A stretch of DNA of 13,747 nt from UBA6049 sp965662345. GTDB lineage: Bacteria; Bacteroidota; Bacteroidia; Flavobacteriales_G; Salibacteraceae. Positions 1 to 7,170 of the stretch are shown one piece after another (the stretch's first letter is position 1; the number at the start of each line of letters is the position of its first letter). The position numbers and the translations under genes are program-made. The stretch is taken from NCBI GenBank assembly GCA_965662345.1, contig CBFIHE010000045.1, positions 1-13,747 on the forward strand, written 5' to 3'. The notes below the pieces were generated by a model. That model was not told where the DNA came from, made no database searches, and was given only the letters and a program-made list of their open reading frames with translations.

Positions 1-671
1 GTAAATCAATAGGTCGTTGGATAGCTGCCTTTCAGGGATATAGAGCCAATAAAAGGATTTGTAAATTCCTAGACAGTAAGGAAAAAGAAGTTAGGTTGTT
101 TTACCTGTCAGGTAGTCTGCTTTATGGTAATTCAAATACGCCAGTTACTGAAGACTCCAGAATTAGTCCTATAAGTTTTGCCAGAGAGTATTCCAAGGCA
201 GAAAAACCATTTGGTAAGTCTTATACATACCTCAAATGCACTTTTGTTCGAGTCCCTTGGGTTCTAGGTAATGGTTCATGGTTTCAGGCATTTTTTAAGT
301 CGGTAATTAACGTGCGAAACTATGTGCCCATCTATGGAAGAGGAGAGAATGTTATGTCTTTCATCACTCGTGAAGATTTAGGTGTTTGCTTGGTGAAGCT
401 CATCAGTTTGCCAACATACCCAATTCGTAATCTTGCATACAATCAAACGCTTAGCCAGCAAGAATTCGCAGAGCTAGTATCTAAAGCTTCAAAAAAGCCA
501 ACTAAGCACTTAACCTTAGAAGGGCCATTTGAGAACGCTATTGTAGAAGCATTCCAGAGCAACATTCAACTTGTATCTAATTATACCGATTTGGATTCTG
601 TTCTTAGTACCCAAGATATACGAAGTCGTTTAACAGATGCGCTAGTCTTTTTGCTTAAAGACATAAAGTGA
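1..671 (+). CDS. NAD(P)-dependent epimerase/dehydratase, extended SDR family (5' partial)
   Basis: The reading frame is open from position 3, so the gene runs off the left edge; the TTG at 96 is an internal Leu codon, not a credible start. The 222 visible residues lack the N-terminal GxxGxxG nucleotide-binding loop, which must lie outside the window. Visible extended-SDR marks are SGSLLYG (residues 36-42 of the visible part, the usual S-x-x-x-YG block), a YSKAEKPF block (63-70), RVPWVLGNG (83-91, the R-x-x-x-V-x-G-x-G block) and a C-terminal FITREDLGVCL segment typical of the substrate domain. Oddity: the catalytic Tyr should sit four residues before the Lys, but that position is Arg and the nearest Tyr is two before it. 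Such proteins usually modify nucleotide sugars; the substrate is unknown here. The 3' end overlaps the convergent methyltransferase gene by 30 bases. The family call is firm, the catalytic status uncertain. Confidence 0.8.
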   Translation, partial: KSIGRWIAAFQGYRANKRICKFLDSKEKEVRLFYLSGSLLYGNSNTPVTEDSRISPISFAREYSKAEKPFGKSYTYLKCTFVRVPWVLGNGSWFQAFFKSVINVRNYVPIYGRGENVMSFITREDLGVCLVKLISLPTYPIRNLAYNQTLSQQEFAELVSKASKKPTKHLTLEGPFENAIVEAFQSNIQLVSNYTDLDSVLSTQDIRSRLTDALVFLLKDIK

Positions 672-1442
672 GTACTCTCCCAAATTCCAAAGAGGAGACT
701 TTTGTAATGCACGATCCACATTCCAGAGCAAGTTTGTAAGCCTAGGGAACCTTTGAGTTATATGGTTTTCATACCAAGCAGGATAGAGTATGCTGTAGCC
801 GCGCTTGTAGACCATGTTAAATTGGTCAAAAGCGTGTTTGATTTCGCTGTATGAATAACATTTGCTAGCGAGAAACTTACTTGGAGAATATCCGCCCCAT
901 ACCTTGTTAAGTCGTAATTTGGCTGTTTTAAACTTTAATTTGAGGAGTGGTTTTAAAATGGCTAATGCATACCATTTATTTACAAATGTAAGCACCATGG
1001 TTCCACCACGTTTTAACAGTTTGGCTAGGTGATGTTGCACCTGATGAATGTCTTCAACAGTATTTAGAGCTCCAAAATAAACGTAAATCAAATCAAATTT
1101 TTGTTCTGAAAAAGCAGCACCTACATCTTCAATAGAACCAACCGCTAAATGCGTATTAGAGAAGCCTTGCTGTTCCATTTGCTTTTTAGCCCAGGTGTAC
1201 ATTCCGTCTGAAATATCAATACCGTATATTTCAGAATCTGGATAACTAGAGGCAAAGTAACCTATATCTAAGCCTGGCCCATATCCAATTTCAAGTATGT
1301 CACCCTTGGTGTAAGGAACTGTTTCTGCTCTAAAACTTTCCCTTATGCGTTGCAATGTTGGGTTTTCCCAGTATCGATCTTCAAAGTTCAACGAATCTTC
1401 GTTGTAATATTCTTTTACTTCACGGTAATATTTACTCTCCAC
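642..1442 (-). CDS. class I SAM-dependent methyltransferase
   Basis: The 266-residue product carries a class I (Rossmann) methyltransferase core: motif I ILEIGYGPG at about residues 49-57 binds S-adenosylmethionine, GIDIS at about 74-78 gives the acidic ribose contact, FDLIYVYFGALN is motif IV, and LLKRGGTMVLTF is motif VI. It resembles the Methyltransf_11/25 group (UbiE-like), but nothing seen identifies the substrate. The C-terminal 100 residues are basic and aromatic, without a clear transmembrane helix. The start used is GTG at 1442, the first usable codon after an in-frame stop; there is no Shine-Dalgarno sequence, so the start is uncertain. The gene overlaps the convergent SDR gene by 30 bases at its 3' end and is divergent from the DUF2911 gene, with about 157 bases between them. 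A role in methylating a sugar or lipid would suit the neighbouring SDR, but that is only inference. Confidence 0.85.
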   Translation of the reverse strand: MESKYYREVKEYYNEDSLNFEDRYWENPTLQRIRESFRAETVPYTKGDILEIGYGPGLDIGYFASSYPDSEIYGIDISDGMYTWAKKQMEQQGFSNTHLAVGSIEDVGAAFSEQKFDLIYVYFGALNTVEDIHQVQHHLAKLLKRGGTMVLTFVNKWYALAILKPLLKLKFKTAKLRLNKVWGGYSPSKFLASKCYSYSEIKHAFDQFNMVYKRGYSILYPAWYENHITQRFPRLTNLLWNVDRALQKSPLWNLGEYSLYVFKQKD

Positions 1443-1599
1443 TGACCTAGTTGATGTTAATACCTTATCAATTTGGTGAAAGTAGCACTTTATCTGCCTT
1501 TAAGGTGCATTTGCCCTCAGCGGATTACAGAAGTAATTGTTAAACGAATCTCAGCATGTTTACTATCGCTAAACACGATCATTAGCCTACTTTTAGCAC

Positions 1600-2148
1600 A
1601 TGATTAAGAAGATTATAATTGGTTTAGGAGTTCTACTCGCAATTCTTGGGGTTACAGGTTATTTCATGATGGAACAAATGCGAAAGAAGTCTCCAATGAC
1701 TGAGGCGTATGAAAAGGTTGGAGATACAGAGGTTAAACTCGTATTTGGTGCACCTTCTGTTAGAGATAGAGTGATTTTCGCGAAAAGTGATGATGCGCTA
1801 TTACCATTTGGTAATTACTGGCGAATGGGTGCAAATGAGATGACAACCATTTCTTTCTCTACAGATGTGTTATTTCAAGGTAGCCCAGTTCCAGCTGGTG
1901 TTTACGGCATCTACTGCATACCCAGAGAGGATGTTTTTGAAATTAGGTTGAATAGCAATGCTGATAGATGGGGGTATAGCGAGCCAGACTATGGATTAGA
2001 CATTTTAGCTGTTGATGCCATTACAGAGCGAACAGAAACGCTAACAGAGACCCTCACCATAGATCCCATAGAAAAGGATGACTCTTTATGGCTTAATATG
2101 TCTTGGGAGTATTACACATGGAAGGTAAGTGTATTGCCTGTTCAGTAG
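1600..2148 (+). CDS. DUF2911 domain-containing membrane-anchored protein
   Basis: The 182-residue protein has an N-terminal hydrophobic helix (about residues 4-24) with no lipobox, suggesting an anchored protein with an extracytoplasmic domain. The rest matches the DUF2911 pattern: VKLVFGAPSVRDRVIF, then a small-residue stretch and WRMGANEMTTISFS (about 75-88), then the GSPVPAGVYGIYCIP block (about 95-109) and a variable tail. The family is common in Bacteroidota and has no established biochemical role. The start is ATG at 1600; no Shine-Dalgarno is visible. A near-consensus -7 element, TACTTTTA, lies at 1588-1595, only four bases before the ATG, so the transcript could be leaderless, but it lacks a good -33 partner. 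The next gene follows after 40 bases and has its own -7 box. Confidence 0.88.
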   Translation: MIKKIIIGLGVLLAILGVTGYFMMEQMRKKSPMTEAYEKVGDTEVKLVFGAPSVRDRVIFAKSDDALLPFGNYWRMGANEMTTISFSTDVLFQGSPVPAGVYGIYCIPREDVFEIRLNSNADRWGYSEPDYGLDILAVDAITERTETLTETLTIDPIEKDDSLWLNMSWEYYTWKVSVLPVQ

Positions 2149-2176
2149 CAAAGTAACTTGCTGGCATGGTTTTCGT

Positions 2177-2184
2177 TAATTTTG
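2177..2184 (+). promoter_or_regulatory. Bacteroidota -7 promoter element before the DUF4294 gene
   Basis: TAATTTTG matches the TAnnTTTG -7 consensus exactly. A TTG at 2158-2160 lies 16 bases upstream, slightly closer than usual for a -33 element. The predicted transcription start falls on or beside the ATG at 2189, implying little or no leader. Confidence 0.4.
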
Positions 2185-2188
2185 AATC

Positions 2189-2779
2189 ATGCTTTTGCGC
2201 ACCTTCTTTTTTCTTTGTTTCTCGCAGTTTTTGTTGAGTGTTATAGCTCAAGAAAGCGGCAATATTGTGCGTGCTAAAGTGGTAAACGGAGATACCATTT
2301 TGGTTGCTAATCTGGCACCTACTAATGTGGTATCTGGCAGAAAGTTTAAGAGCAAGCGTGCACAGCGCAAGTATTACAAGCTACAGAAAAAAGTAGTTAA
2401 GGTGTACCCTTATGCAAAGCTTGCAGGAAGGAAACTAGAAGAGTATGCTGCAGATTTAGATGGCGTAGAAAGTAGACGTGCCCAAAAAAAATTCTACAAG
2501 CGCATAGAAAAGGAGCTGAGAAAAGAATACGAAGGCGAATTGAAGAAGCTAACCATAACAGAGGGTGCGATTCTGATTAAGCTAATTGACCGTGAAACTG
2601 GAAATTCATCCTATGGTTTGGTTCAAGATTTTAGAGGAGACGTAAGTGCCTTTTTTTGGCAAGGACTAGCGCGAATGTTTGGTCAGAACCTAAAAAACCG
2701 ATACGACCCCTACGGAGATGACCGTGAGATAGAATACATTGTGAGACAAATTGAGGCAGGGGTTCTGCCTCTCAACTAG
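2189..2779 (+). CDS. DUF4294 domain-containing secreted protein
   Basis: The 196-residue protein starts with a signal peptide (residues 1 to about 20, ending SVIAQ). The mature part carries the DUF4294 pattern known from Bacteroidota: NGDTILVANLAPTNV (about 33-47), a basic RKFKSKRAQRKYYKLQKKV stretch, the conserved KVYPYAKLAG block (about 70-79), and a long charged helical region that repeats the RAQKKFYKRIEKELR theme (about 97-111). The C-terminal half, with ITEGAILIKLIDRETG and FRGDVSAFFWQGLARMFG, is also family-typical. The function of the family is not established; export is predicted, and the mature domain is strongly basic and probably helical. The stop codon (2777-2779) is in the same CTAG as the stop of the convergent DUF192 gene, so the two genes overlap by four bases with no room for a separate terminator. 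Confidence 0.88.
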   Translation: MLLRTFFFLCFSQFLLSVIAQESGNIVRAKVVNGDTILVANLAPTNVVSGRKFKSKRAQRKYYKLQKKVVKVYPYAKLAGRKLEEYAADLDGVESRRAQKKFYKRIEKELRKEYEGELKKLTITEGAILIKLIDRETGNSSYGLVQDFRGDVSAFFWQGLARMFGQNLKNRYDPYGDDREIEYIVRQIEAGVLPLN

Positions 2780-3309
2780 TTTCTTTCGTATGCAATGCGA
2801 GTGCCTTTGCCAACACCATACTTATCGCAATAACCGCCAACAACTTCAACTACGTACTGTGCATTCGCTTCAGAAGGTAATGATTGAGTAGAATAGGGAG
2901 TAGTGTTCTTTTGTATGCTCACAATCTCAAAGTTGCGGTCCACGTAAATAATATCTAAGGATATATGTGTGTTCTTCATCCAGAAAGACTGGGGTCTTTC
3001 TTGGTTGAAAATGAATAACATAGACTGGTCTTCGTTCATGTTAAAGCGATCCATCAATCCGCGTTGACGCTCGTAATCATTATCAGCAATCTCTAGATCT
3101 AGTGTATTAAGGGTGTCGCCTTCTGGCTGAATAAACCAAAGTGTTCCTTCATGGGTAAATGGAATCTCTGTGGGCTTATCTGCTTTTGCTCCACGTTTAA
3201 TAGAACCACTGGTTGGCTTGGAGGTAAGCAAGGGTTGAACTACAAACATAAAGATGAGTGCAGCACCTCCAATAACTCCTATAATGCCAATTACTCTCTT
3301 GTTTCTCAT
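2776..3309 (-). CDS. DUF192 domain-containing membrane-anchored protein
   Basis: From ATG at 3309 the product is 177 residues; a TTG at 3333 would add eight, but the ATG leads directly into the basic-then-hydrophobic signal anchor (residues about 6-27), so it is preferred. The DUF192 domain fills the C-terminal two thirds: ERQRGLMDRF (about 80-89), SMLFIF (96-101), SFWMKNTHISLDIIYVD (about 108-124) and the VVEVVGGY segment near the end. These blocks are the family signature (RGLM, GMLF, FWMKNT, LDI), with Ser replacing the usual Gly before MLF. DUF192 proteins are small beta-rich domains that are usually exported; their role is unknown. The gene lies 26 bases downstream of the M1 peptidase stop and is probably co-transcribed with it. 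It ends convergently on the DUF4294 gene. Confidence 0.88.
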   Translation of the reverse strand: MRNKRVIGIIGVIGGAALIFMFVVQPLLTSKPTSGSIKRGAKADKPTEIPFTHEGTLWFIQPEGDTLNTLDLEIADNDYERQRGLMDRFNMNEDQSMLFIFNQERPQSFWMKNTHISLDIIYVDRNFEIVSIQKNTTPYSTQSLPSEANAQYVVEVVGGYCDKYGVGKGTRIAYERN

Positions 3310-3335
3310 AACGTTTTTGTGTTCTGTTGCCAAAA

Positions 3336-5132
3336 TTAGTCTTCAGTTTCTTCTTCTACAGGTTCTGGGAAGATGTTGTTTTTCAAACGTACATCTGCCA
3401 TTCTTCCTGAAGGGTCTATTTGAACGGATGCAATTTTATTCAATTTCGCATCAATCATCAAAGAGTAGGTGGGATGCGTCCATGGCCAATCAGGTTTTAT
3501 TTCAGTATTTTCAAATTCTGCGGGTTTGTTGCCACGCATTACCGTAAGCGGAATGTTGTAGTTATACACTTTTCCGTCTTTTAGTTCTACCCGGATATCT
3601 AATGGCATAGGCATATGCCCAATGCGCTCTAGTACAATCTCGGTTGATTTACCACTGGCAATGAGCGTGTCAATTCCATAGTCAATATTCTTGGTACTGT
3701 TCACCCAATACTCAAAATACCAGTCTAGCTCTAGGTTGCTTTGAATCTCCATCACACGTAAGAAATCACTTGGCGTGGGATGTTTGAATTTCCATTGCTC
3801 AAAGTAGGCTCGCATTCCTTCCCTAAGGTTCTTCTGTCCAATTACATAGCTGAGCTGATGCAAGGTGATTGCTCCTTTTACATAACTGTTGATACCGTAG
3901 GTGGCGTTTCGTTCGTAAAAATCTGCTGGGGTAGAAAGTGGTTCTTCCCAAGGCTGCTGAGCATAAAAGCGATAGGTTGAATAATTGCGCTCAAAGGGAT
4001 TTGCACTGAAAGTAGCAAATAGGCTATCTAAAACCATCTCTTCTGCATAAGAGGTAAAACCTTCATCCATCCAAGGGTATCTGAATTCATTGGTAGCCAA
4101 TACTCCGTAGTACCAGTTGTGAAATGCCTCATGCGCAATGAGTCCAATTTTAGCTGGCTTTTTGCCGTGACCCAAAATCATGGTGCACATAGGGTACTCC
4201 ATACCTCCATCTCCACCCTGAATCACAGAGAATTGGGGATAAGGATACTTTCCAAACTCAGCACTCATGATTTCAAAGAGCTTTTTCACCTCTGGTTGAA
4301 TCTCTTTCCACTGTGTAGCAAGTGTATCGGTTTGATAGTAAAAGTGCAGTGTAGTCAAACCTGGTATTTCCAATGAGTCGTGCTGGTAATCTGGGTCGGC
4401 TGCCCAAGCAAAATCATGTACGTTCTCTGCTTGAAAGTTCCAAACGTTCTTGTTGTTGCGTTTCTGAACTAACTTTTTGGTACCCGTACCTGCCACAACA
4501 TATTTTTCATCAATGGCAACCGTTACGTCAAAATTTCCCCAAACACCATAGAACTCTCTTCCTACGTAAGGGTTTGCATGCCATCCGTCTTTATCATATT
4601 CAGCCATTTTAGGGTACCACTGCGTCATGGTATAGTCAATTCCCTCTTTATTGTCTCTTCCAGATCTCCTGATTTGAACGGGCACTTGACCTTCAAAAAT
4701 CATGTCTAGGTTAACCGTTTCACCTGGAGCTATTGCATTGGGTAGTTGAACCTCTAGAACAGTTTCTGATACAGAGTAAGTACAAGGTATGCCATTTAGC
4801 TTGAGTTCTTTCACCTTCAAGTAGCCTATTTCATTGGGCTGTAGTTTAGAAATACGATCGCCAACACGCCTATCTGGGTCAGAAATAGCCAAAGATCTTT
4901 CATCCATCATACTACCTGGTTGAAAGGCATTGAAATAGAGGTGATAGTATACTTTTTTGAGCGTGTCTGGCGAGTTATTGGTGTAGCTGATTTTTTCTGT
5001 ACCTGCAAACTGATGTGATGCGTGGTCCAGTTCAACATACAGTTTGTAATCTGCGTTTTGCTGCCAGTAACCAGATTGTGCAGTAGCGGTTAAGGTGATT
5101 AATGTTAAAAATAGCGCAGCAATATTTTTCAT
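3336..5132 (-). CDS. secreted M1 family zinc metallopeptidase
   Basis: The start is ATG at 5132, giving 598 residues and a clean signal peptide (about 1-19, ending TATAQ); an in-frame TTG at 5153 is less likely. The N-terminal beta domain (about 20-210) is followed by the gluzincin catalytic domain. It shows GGMEYP (309-314), the counterpart of the GAMEN exopeptidase motif, then HEAFH (334-338) and the third zinc ligand Glu at 357 in WMDEGFTSYAEE, exactly 18 residues after HEAFH. All catalytic residues are therefore present. The family cleaves N-terminal residues from peptides; this one should act in the periplasm or outside the cell. The last GAMEN residue, Asn, is Tyr here, which is common in bacterial relatives. 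The C-terminal region ends in an acidic EEETED tail rather than a Por-type sorting domain. It appears to lead a two-gene unit with DUF192, from its own promoter in the 113-base gap after yidD. Confidence 0.92.
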   Translation of the reverse strand: MKNIAALFLTLITLTATAQSGYWQQNADYKLYVELDHASHQFAGTEKISYTNNSPDTLKKVYYHLYFNAFQPGSMMDERSLAISDPDRRVGDRISKLQPNEIGYLKVKELKLNGIPCTYSVSETVLEVQLPNAIAPGETVNLDMIFEGQVPVQIRRSGRDNKEGIDYTMTQWYPKMAEYDKDGWHANPYVGREFYGVWGNFDVTVAIDEKYVVAGTGTKKLVQKRNNKNVWNFQAENVHDFAWAADPDYQHDSLEIPGLTTLHFYYQTDTLATQWKEIQPEVKKLFEIMSAEFGKYPYPQFSVIQGGDGGMEYPMCTMILGHGKKPAKIGLIAHEAFHNWYYGVLATNEFRYPWMDEGFTSYAEEMVLDSLFATFSANPFERNYSTYRFYAQQPWEEPLSTPADFYERNATYGINSYVKGAITLHQLSYVIGQKNLREGMRAYFEQWKFKHPTPSDFLRVMEIQSNLELDWYFEYWVNSTKNIDYGIDTLIASGKSTEIVLERIGHMPMPLDIRVELKDGKVYNYNIPLTVMRGNKPAEFENTEIKPDWPWTHPTYSLMIDAKLNKIASVQIDPSGRMADVRLKNNIFPEPVEEETED

Positions 5133-5150
5133 AACAATTGATTTGTGCAG

Positions 5151-5182
5151 CAAATAAACGATTTTCCGAAAGGATTATTCAA
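5151..5182 (-). promoter_or_regulatory. candidate promoter of the M1 peptidase gene
   Basis: On the minus strand a TTG (5182-5180) is followed after 21 bases by TTTATTTG (5158-5151), one mismatch from TAnnTTTG. The implied start is near 5144, giving a leader of about 12 bases before the ATG at 5132. Geometry fits; the match is imperfect. Confidence 0.42.
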
Positions 5183-5245
5183 TGGAATTACATTGCCTAT
5201 TTGGGAGATTGGCAAGCGCCCCCGTGCTAAGAACAAATGTCCTCT

Positions 5246-5488
5246 TTATCTCTCTTTTCTTTTTTTGGGTACGGGGTCATATCCAGAACCTCCCCATGGA
5301 TGGCAAGATGCTATACGTTTTATAGCCAAAACACTTCCTTTTAATGGTCCCCATACTTGAAGTGCTTCTACTGTATATTGGCTACAAGTAGGGGAGTATC
5401 TACACGATGGCCCCAAAAGGGGTGATAGTGTGTATTGATAGATTCTAACCAAGAATATGAGTATGGCAGAAAAAGCCTTGCTCATCAT
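5246..5488 (-). CDS. yidD: membrane protein insertion efficiency factor YidD
   Basis: The 80-residue protein has the full YidD pattern: an N-terminal amphipathic, hydrophobic helix (FLVRIYQYTLSPLLGP, about 12-27), the cysteine-bearing block SCRYSPTCSQY (28-38), the GPLKG turn (47-51) and the C-terminal CHPWGGSGYDPVP (62-74), followed by a basic tail. YidD is a small peripheral inner-membrane protein that assists YidC and Sec in inserting membrane proteins. Length and motifs are normal, so it is probably functional. Its ATG (5488-5486) overlaps the dcd TGA stop (5487-5485) as ATGATGA, so translation is likely coupled. A second ATG directly follows and could also serve as the start. In many other bacteria yidD sits beside rnpA and yidC; here it is the last gene of an endonuclease-dcd-yidD unit. 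Confidence 0.96.
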   Translation of the reverse strand: MMSKAFSAILIFLVRIYQYTLSPLLGPSCRYSPTCSQYTVEALQVWGPLKGSVLAIKRIASCHPWGGSGYDPVPKKRKER

Positions 5489-6006
5489 TTGTTAAAATCT
5501 TTGTAGAGCATACTAGGTTGTATGTCTTTGTTATTTTGGTACTTGCCAGACTTATACAAGTCGTAGTCTCCTTCAATGGTATGGTAGAAAATCTGACAAA
5601 TTTCTACACCTGCATAAATGCGGATAGGCTGTACACAGAATATTTCCAATGTCCAAAAACCATTAAAACCAACATCGCCAAAGCCAGCAGTTACGTGAAT
5701 AAATAGCCCTAAACGACCAATACTTGATCGCCCTTCTAGCATGGGCACATACTTATCTGTAAAGGTGTGTTCTATGGTTCTTCCTAGGTATAGTTTGTGC
5801 GGCTCTAACAAAAGGCCCTCTTCTGGTATGTCTAGCTTAGACGTGGGGTTAGGCACTCGCATATCCAACGTATCTCGGTCATACGTAAGTAACTCATGAT
5901 GCAAGCGTAAGTTGTAGCTATTTGGGTTTAATTGATCGGGTGAGTAAGGGGTAATGTGTATGGATTTATCGAGTTGGGCTTCAATTTCTTTCCCTGATAG
6001 AATCAT
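5485..6006 (-). CDS. dcd: dCTP deaminase (Dcd/dUTPase fold)
   Basis: The 173-residue protein matches dCTP deaminase, which converts dCTP to dUTP for dTMP synthesis. Family marks are the N-terminal ILSGKEI, LNPNSYNLRL (26-35), the signature EGRSSIGRLGLFIHVTAGFG (91-110) and WTLEIF, with the proposed catalytic Glu at 121. The EGRSSIGRLGLFIHVTAG and TLEI segments resemble the archaeal and bifunctional deaminase/dUTPase type more than the E. coli type, so a second dUTPase step giving dUMP is possible but not shown. The C-terminal LYKSGKYQ with a following PSMLYKDF tail is typical of the lid over the nucleotide. Both ends are ATGA junctions: its ATG (6006-6004) overlaps the endonuclease TGA, and its TGA overlaps the yidD ATG. 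Confidence 0.94.
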   Translation of the reverse strand: MILSGKEIEAQLDKSIHITPYSPDQLNPNSYNLRLHHELLTYDRDTLDMRVPNPTSKLDIPEEGLLLEPHKLYLGRTIEHTFTDKYVPMLEGRSSIGRLGLFIHVTAGFGDVGFNGFWTLEIFCVQPIRIYAGVEICQIFYHTIEGDYDLYKSGKYQNNKDIQPSMLYKDFNK

Positions 6007-7061
6007 CGTATGTCATCTTTGGCGTGAAGTCGCAAATCTACATAAATAGGTAAATGGTCTGAGTAACCTCCATTATACTTGTAGCCAATGTAGGTTCTAA
6101 ATGGTTTGGTACCTAAATGTGTAGCATCGTCTTCTAGCAAAAAATCGGGTTTGAATATATGACCACGGTAGTCGCTTAGTGTGGTTTGGGAGTTTTTTAG
6201 AAACAAAGGTTTAGAGGCAATTATGTGGTCTAAAACGCCCCATTCGCCTTGGTATTTGTGAGTGCCTTCAGTTCCTAGTTTTTCATACATCAGGTTGATT
6301 AAGTCTGTGTTCTGCGTTGCGTTTGTATCGGGTTTGGCTGCCAGTACATCGCGTACACTCGGGTCTGTAGGCTCATCATTCAAATCGCCTAAAATCAAGA
6401 TGTTCGCAAGTGGGTTTAACGCAAAGAGAGAGTCACAGGCACTCTTTACAACACTAGCCGCTTTGGCTCGCTTGGGAATAGTGGCTTGCTCACCACCGTA
6501 ACGAGAAGGCCAGTGGTTGTAAAATACATGGAGCGTATCTTTATTGGGTAACGATGCACTTACCAAAACAATATCTCGGGTAGGTCTACTTCCTTCTCCA
6601 AAGCTAACCTCCAAAAACTGCATGGCGTACACATTTAGCTTATCGGGCCTGTAGATAAGCCCTACATCAATGCCTCGCCCATCTGGTGACTCCTTATGCA
6701 CAATCTTATACTGAGTTTCTTTGAGCCCGGTTTTATAGATAAGATCTTTCAGTACTTTTTGATGTTCTATTTCACAAAAACCAATCATTTCAACGGCCTC
6801 CCATCCGCCCAGCGCGGTAATTGCTTTGCCCATTCTCAGAAGTTTTTCGTTGTACTTTCTGTAACTCCAATGATTATCACCAAAAGGTGTGAAAGAATCA
6901 TCTCTAGTCAACGAATCGTCTGCAGGGAGGAATAAATTCTCCATGTTCCAAAACGCAATGCGAAGTCGATCTTTTCCTCGGTAGGTATCGTCAAAATCGC
7001 CTTGCGAAAAGACGAGGCTGGTTGTAGCGAAAGACACAAAAAGCAATGCAAGCTTCTTCAT
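6003..7061 (-). CDS. secreted endonuclease/exonuclease/phosphatase (EEP) family protein
   Basis: The start is ATG at 7061 (352 residues), which gives a signal peptide of about 19 residues ending SLVFSQ; an in-frame TTG at 7085 only adds an unlikely extension. The EEP (DNase I-like) fold is marked by FWNMENLF (about 37-44, metal-site Asn and Glu), CEIEH (96-100, second acidic ligand), GRGIDVGLIYR (128-138), NHWPSR (182-187, catalytic His), GDLNDEP (225-231, the DxN pair), DH (278-279) and SDHLP (334-338, general-base His). All catalytic positions appear intact. Members cut nucleic acids or phosphoesters with Mg2+; a signal peptide suggests action on extracellular or periplasmic nucleic acid, possibly phosphate scavenging (inference). 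It is the first gene of a unit with dcd and yidD and is separated from mscS by that gene's terminator. Confidence 0.9.
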   Translation of the reverse strand: MKKLALLFVSFATTSLVFSQGDFDDTYRGKDRLRIAFWNMENLFLPADDSLTRDDSFTPFGDNHWSYRKYNEKLLRMGKAITALGGWEAVEMIGFCEIEHQKVLKDLIYKTGLKETQYKIVHKESPDGRGIDVGLIYRPDKLNVYAMQFLEVSFGEGSRPTRDIVLVSASLPNKDTLHVFYNHWPSRYGGEQATIPKRAKAASVVKSACDSLFALNPLANILILGDLNDEPTDPSVRDVLAAKPDTNATQNTDLINLMYEKLGTEGTHKYQGEWGVLDHIIASKPLFLKNSQTTLSDYRGHIFKPDFLLEDDATHLGTKPFRTYIGYKYNGGYSDHLPIYVDLRLHAKDDIR

Positions 7062-7066
7062 GGTGT

Positions 7067-7095
7067 CAAAGTTGGTGAATTTCAAGAGAAAACAA
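7067..7095 (-). promoter_or_regulatory. candidate promoter of the endonuclease-dcd-yidD operon
   Basis: On the minus strand TTG (7095-7093), an 18-base spacer and CAACTTTG (7074-7067) form a near-consensus pair, with one mismatch in TAnnTTTG. The -7 box ends five bases before the ATG at 7061, so the transcript would be leaderless or nearly so. It lies just downstream of the mscS terminator, where a promoter is needed. Confidence 0.4.
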
Positions 7096-7120
7096 TTGCA
7101 ATCTTAGGTTACCATACTGC

Positions 7121-7153
7121 AAAAAAAAGCCCCGTTAAGATAACGAGGCTTTT
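7121..7153 (-). terminator. intrinsic terminator downstream of mscS
   Basis: On the minus strand AGCCTCGTTA (7150-7141) and TAACGGGGCT (7137-7128) form a 10-base-pair stem with one G-U pair and a 3-base loop, followed by an eight-T run (7128-7121). On the plus strand the same position is a C-A mismatch and only a short T run follows, so the minus direction is favoured. Confidence 0.9.
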
Positions 7154-7170
7154 CAGTTCACTTGGTAAAT

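Noticed and set aside
96..98. TTG at 96 as the start of the first gene
   Set aside because: The frame is open from position 3 with family-like sequence continuing upstream, so the gene is simply cut by the window edge.
1485..1508. Hairpin GCACTTTA/TAAGGTGC between the methyltransferase and DUF2911 genes
   Set aside because: The stem is only eight pairs with a G-U, there is no T run on either strand and no link to a promoter; it may be chance.
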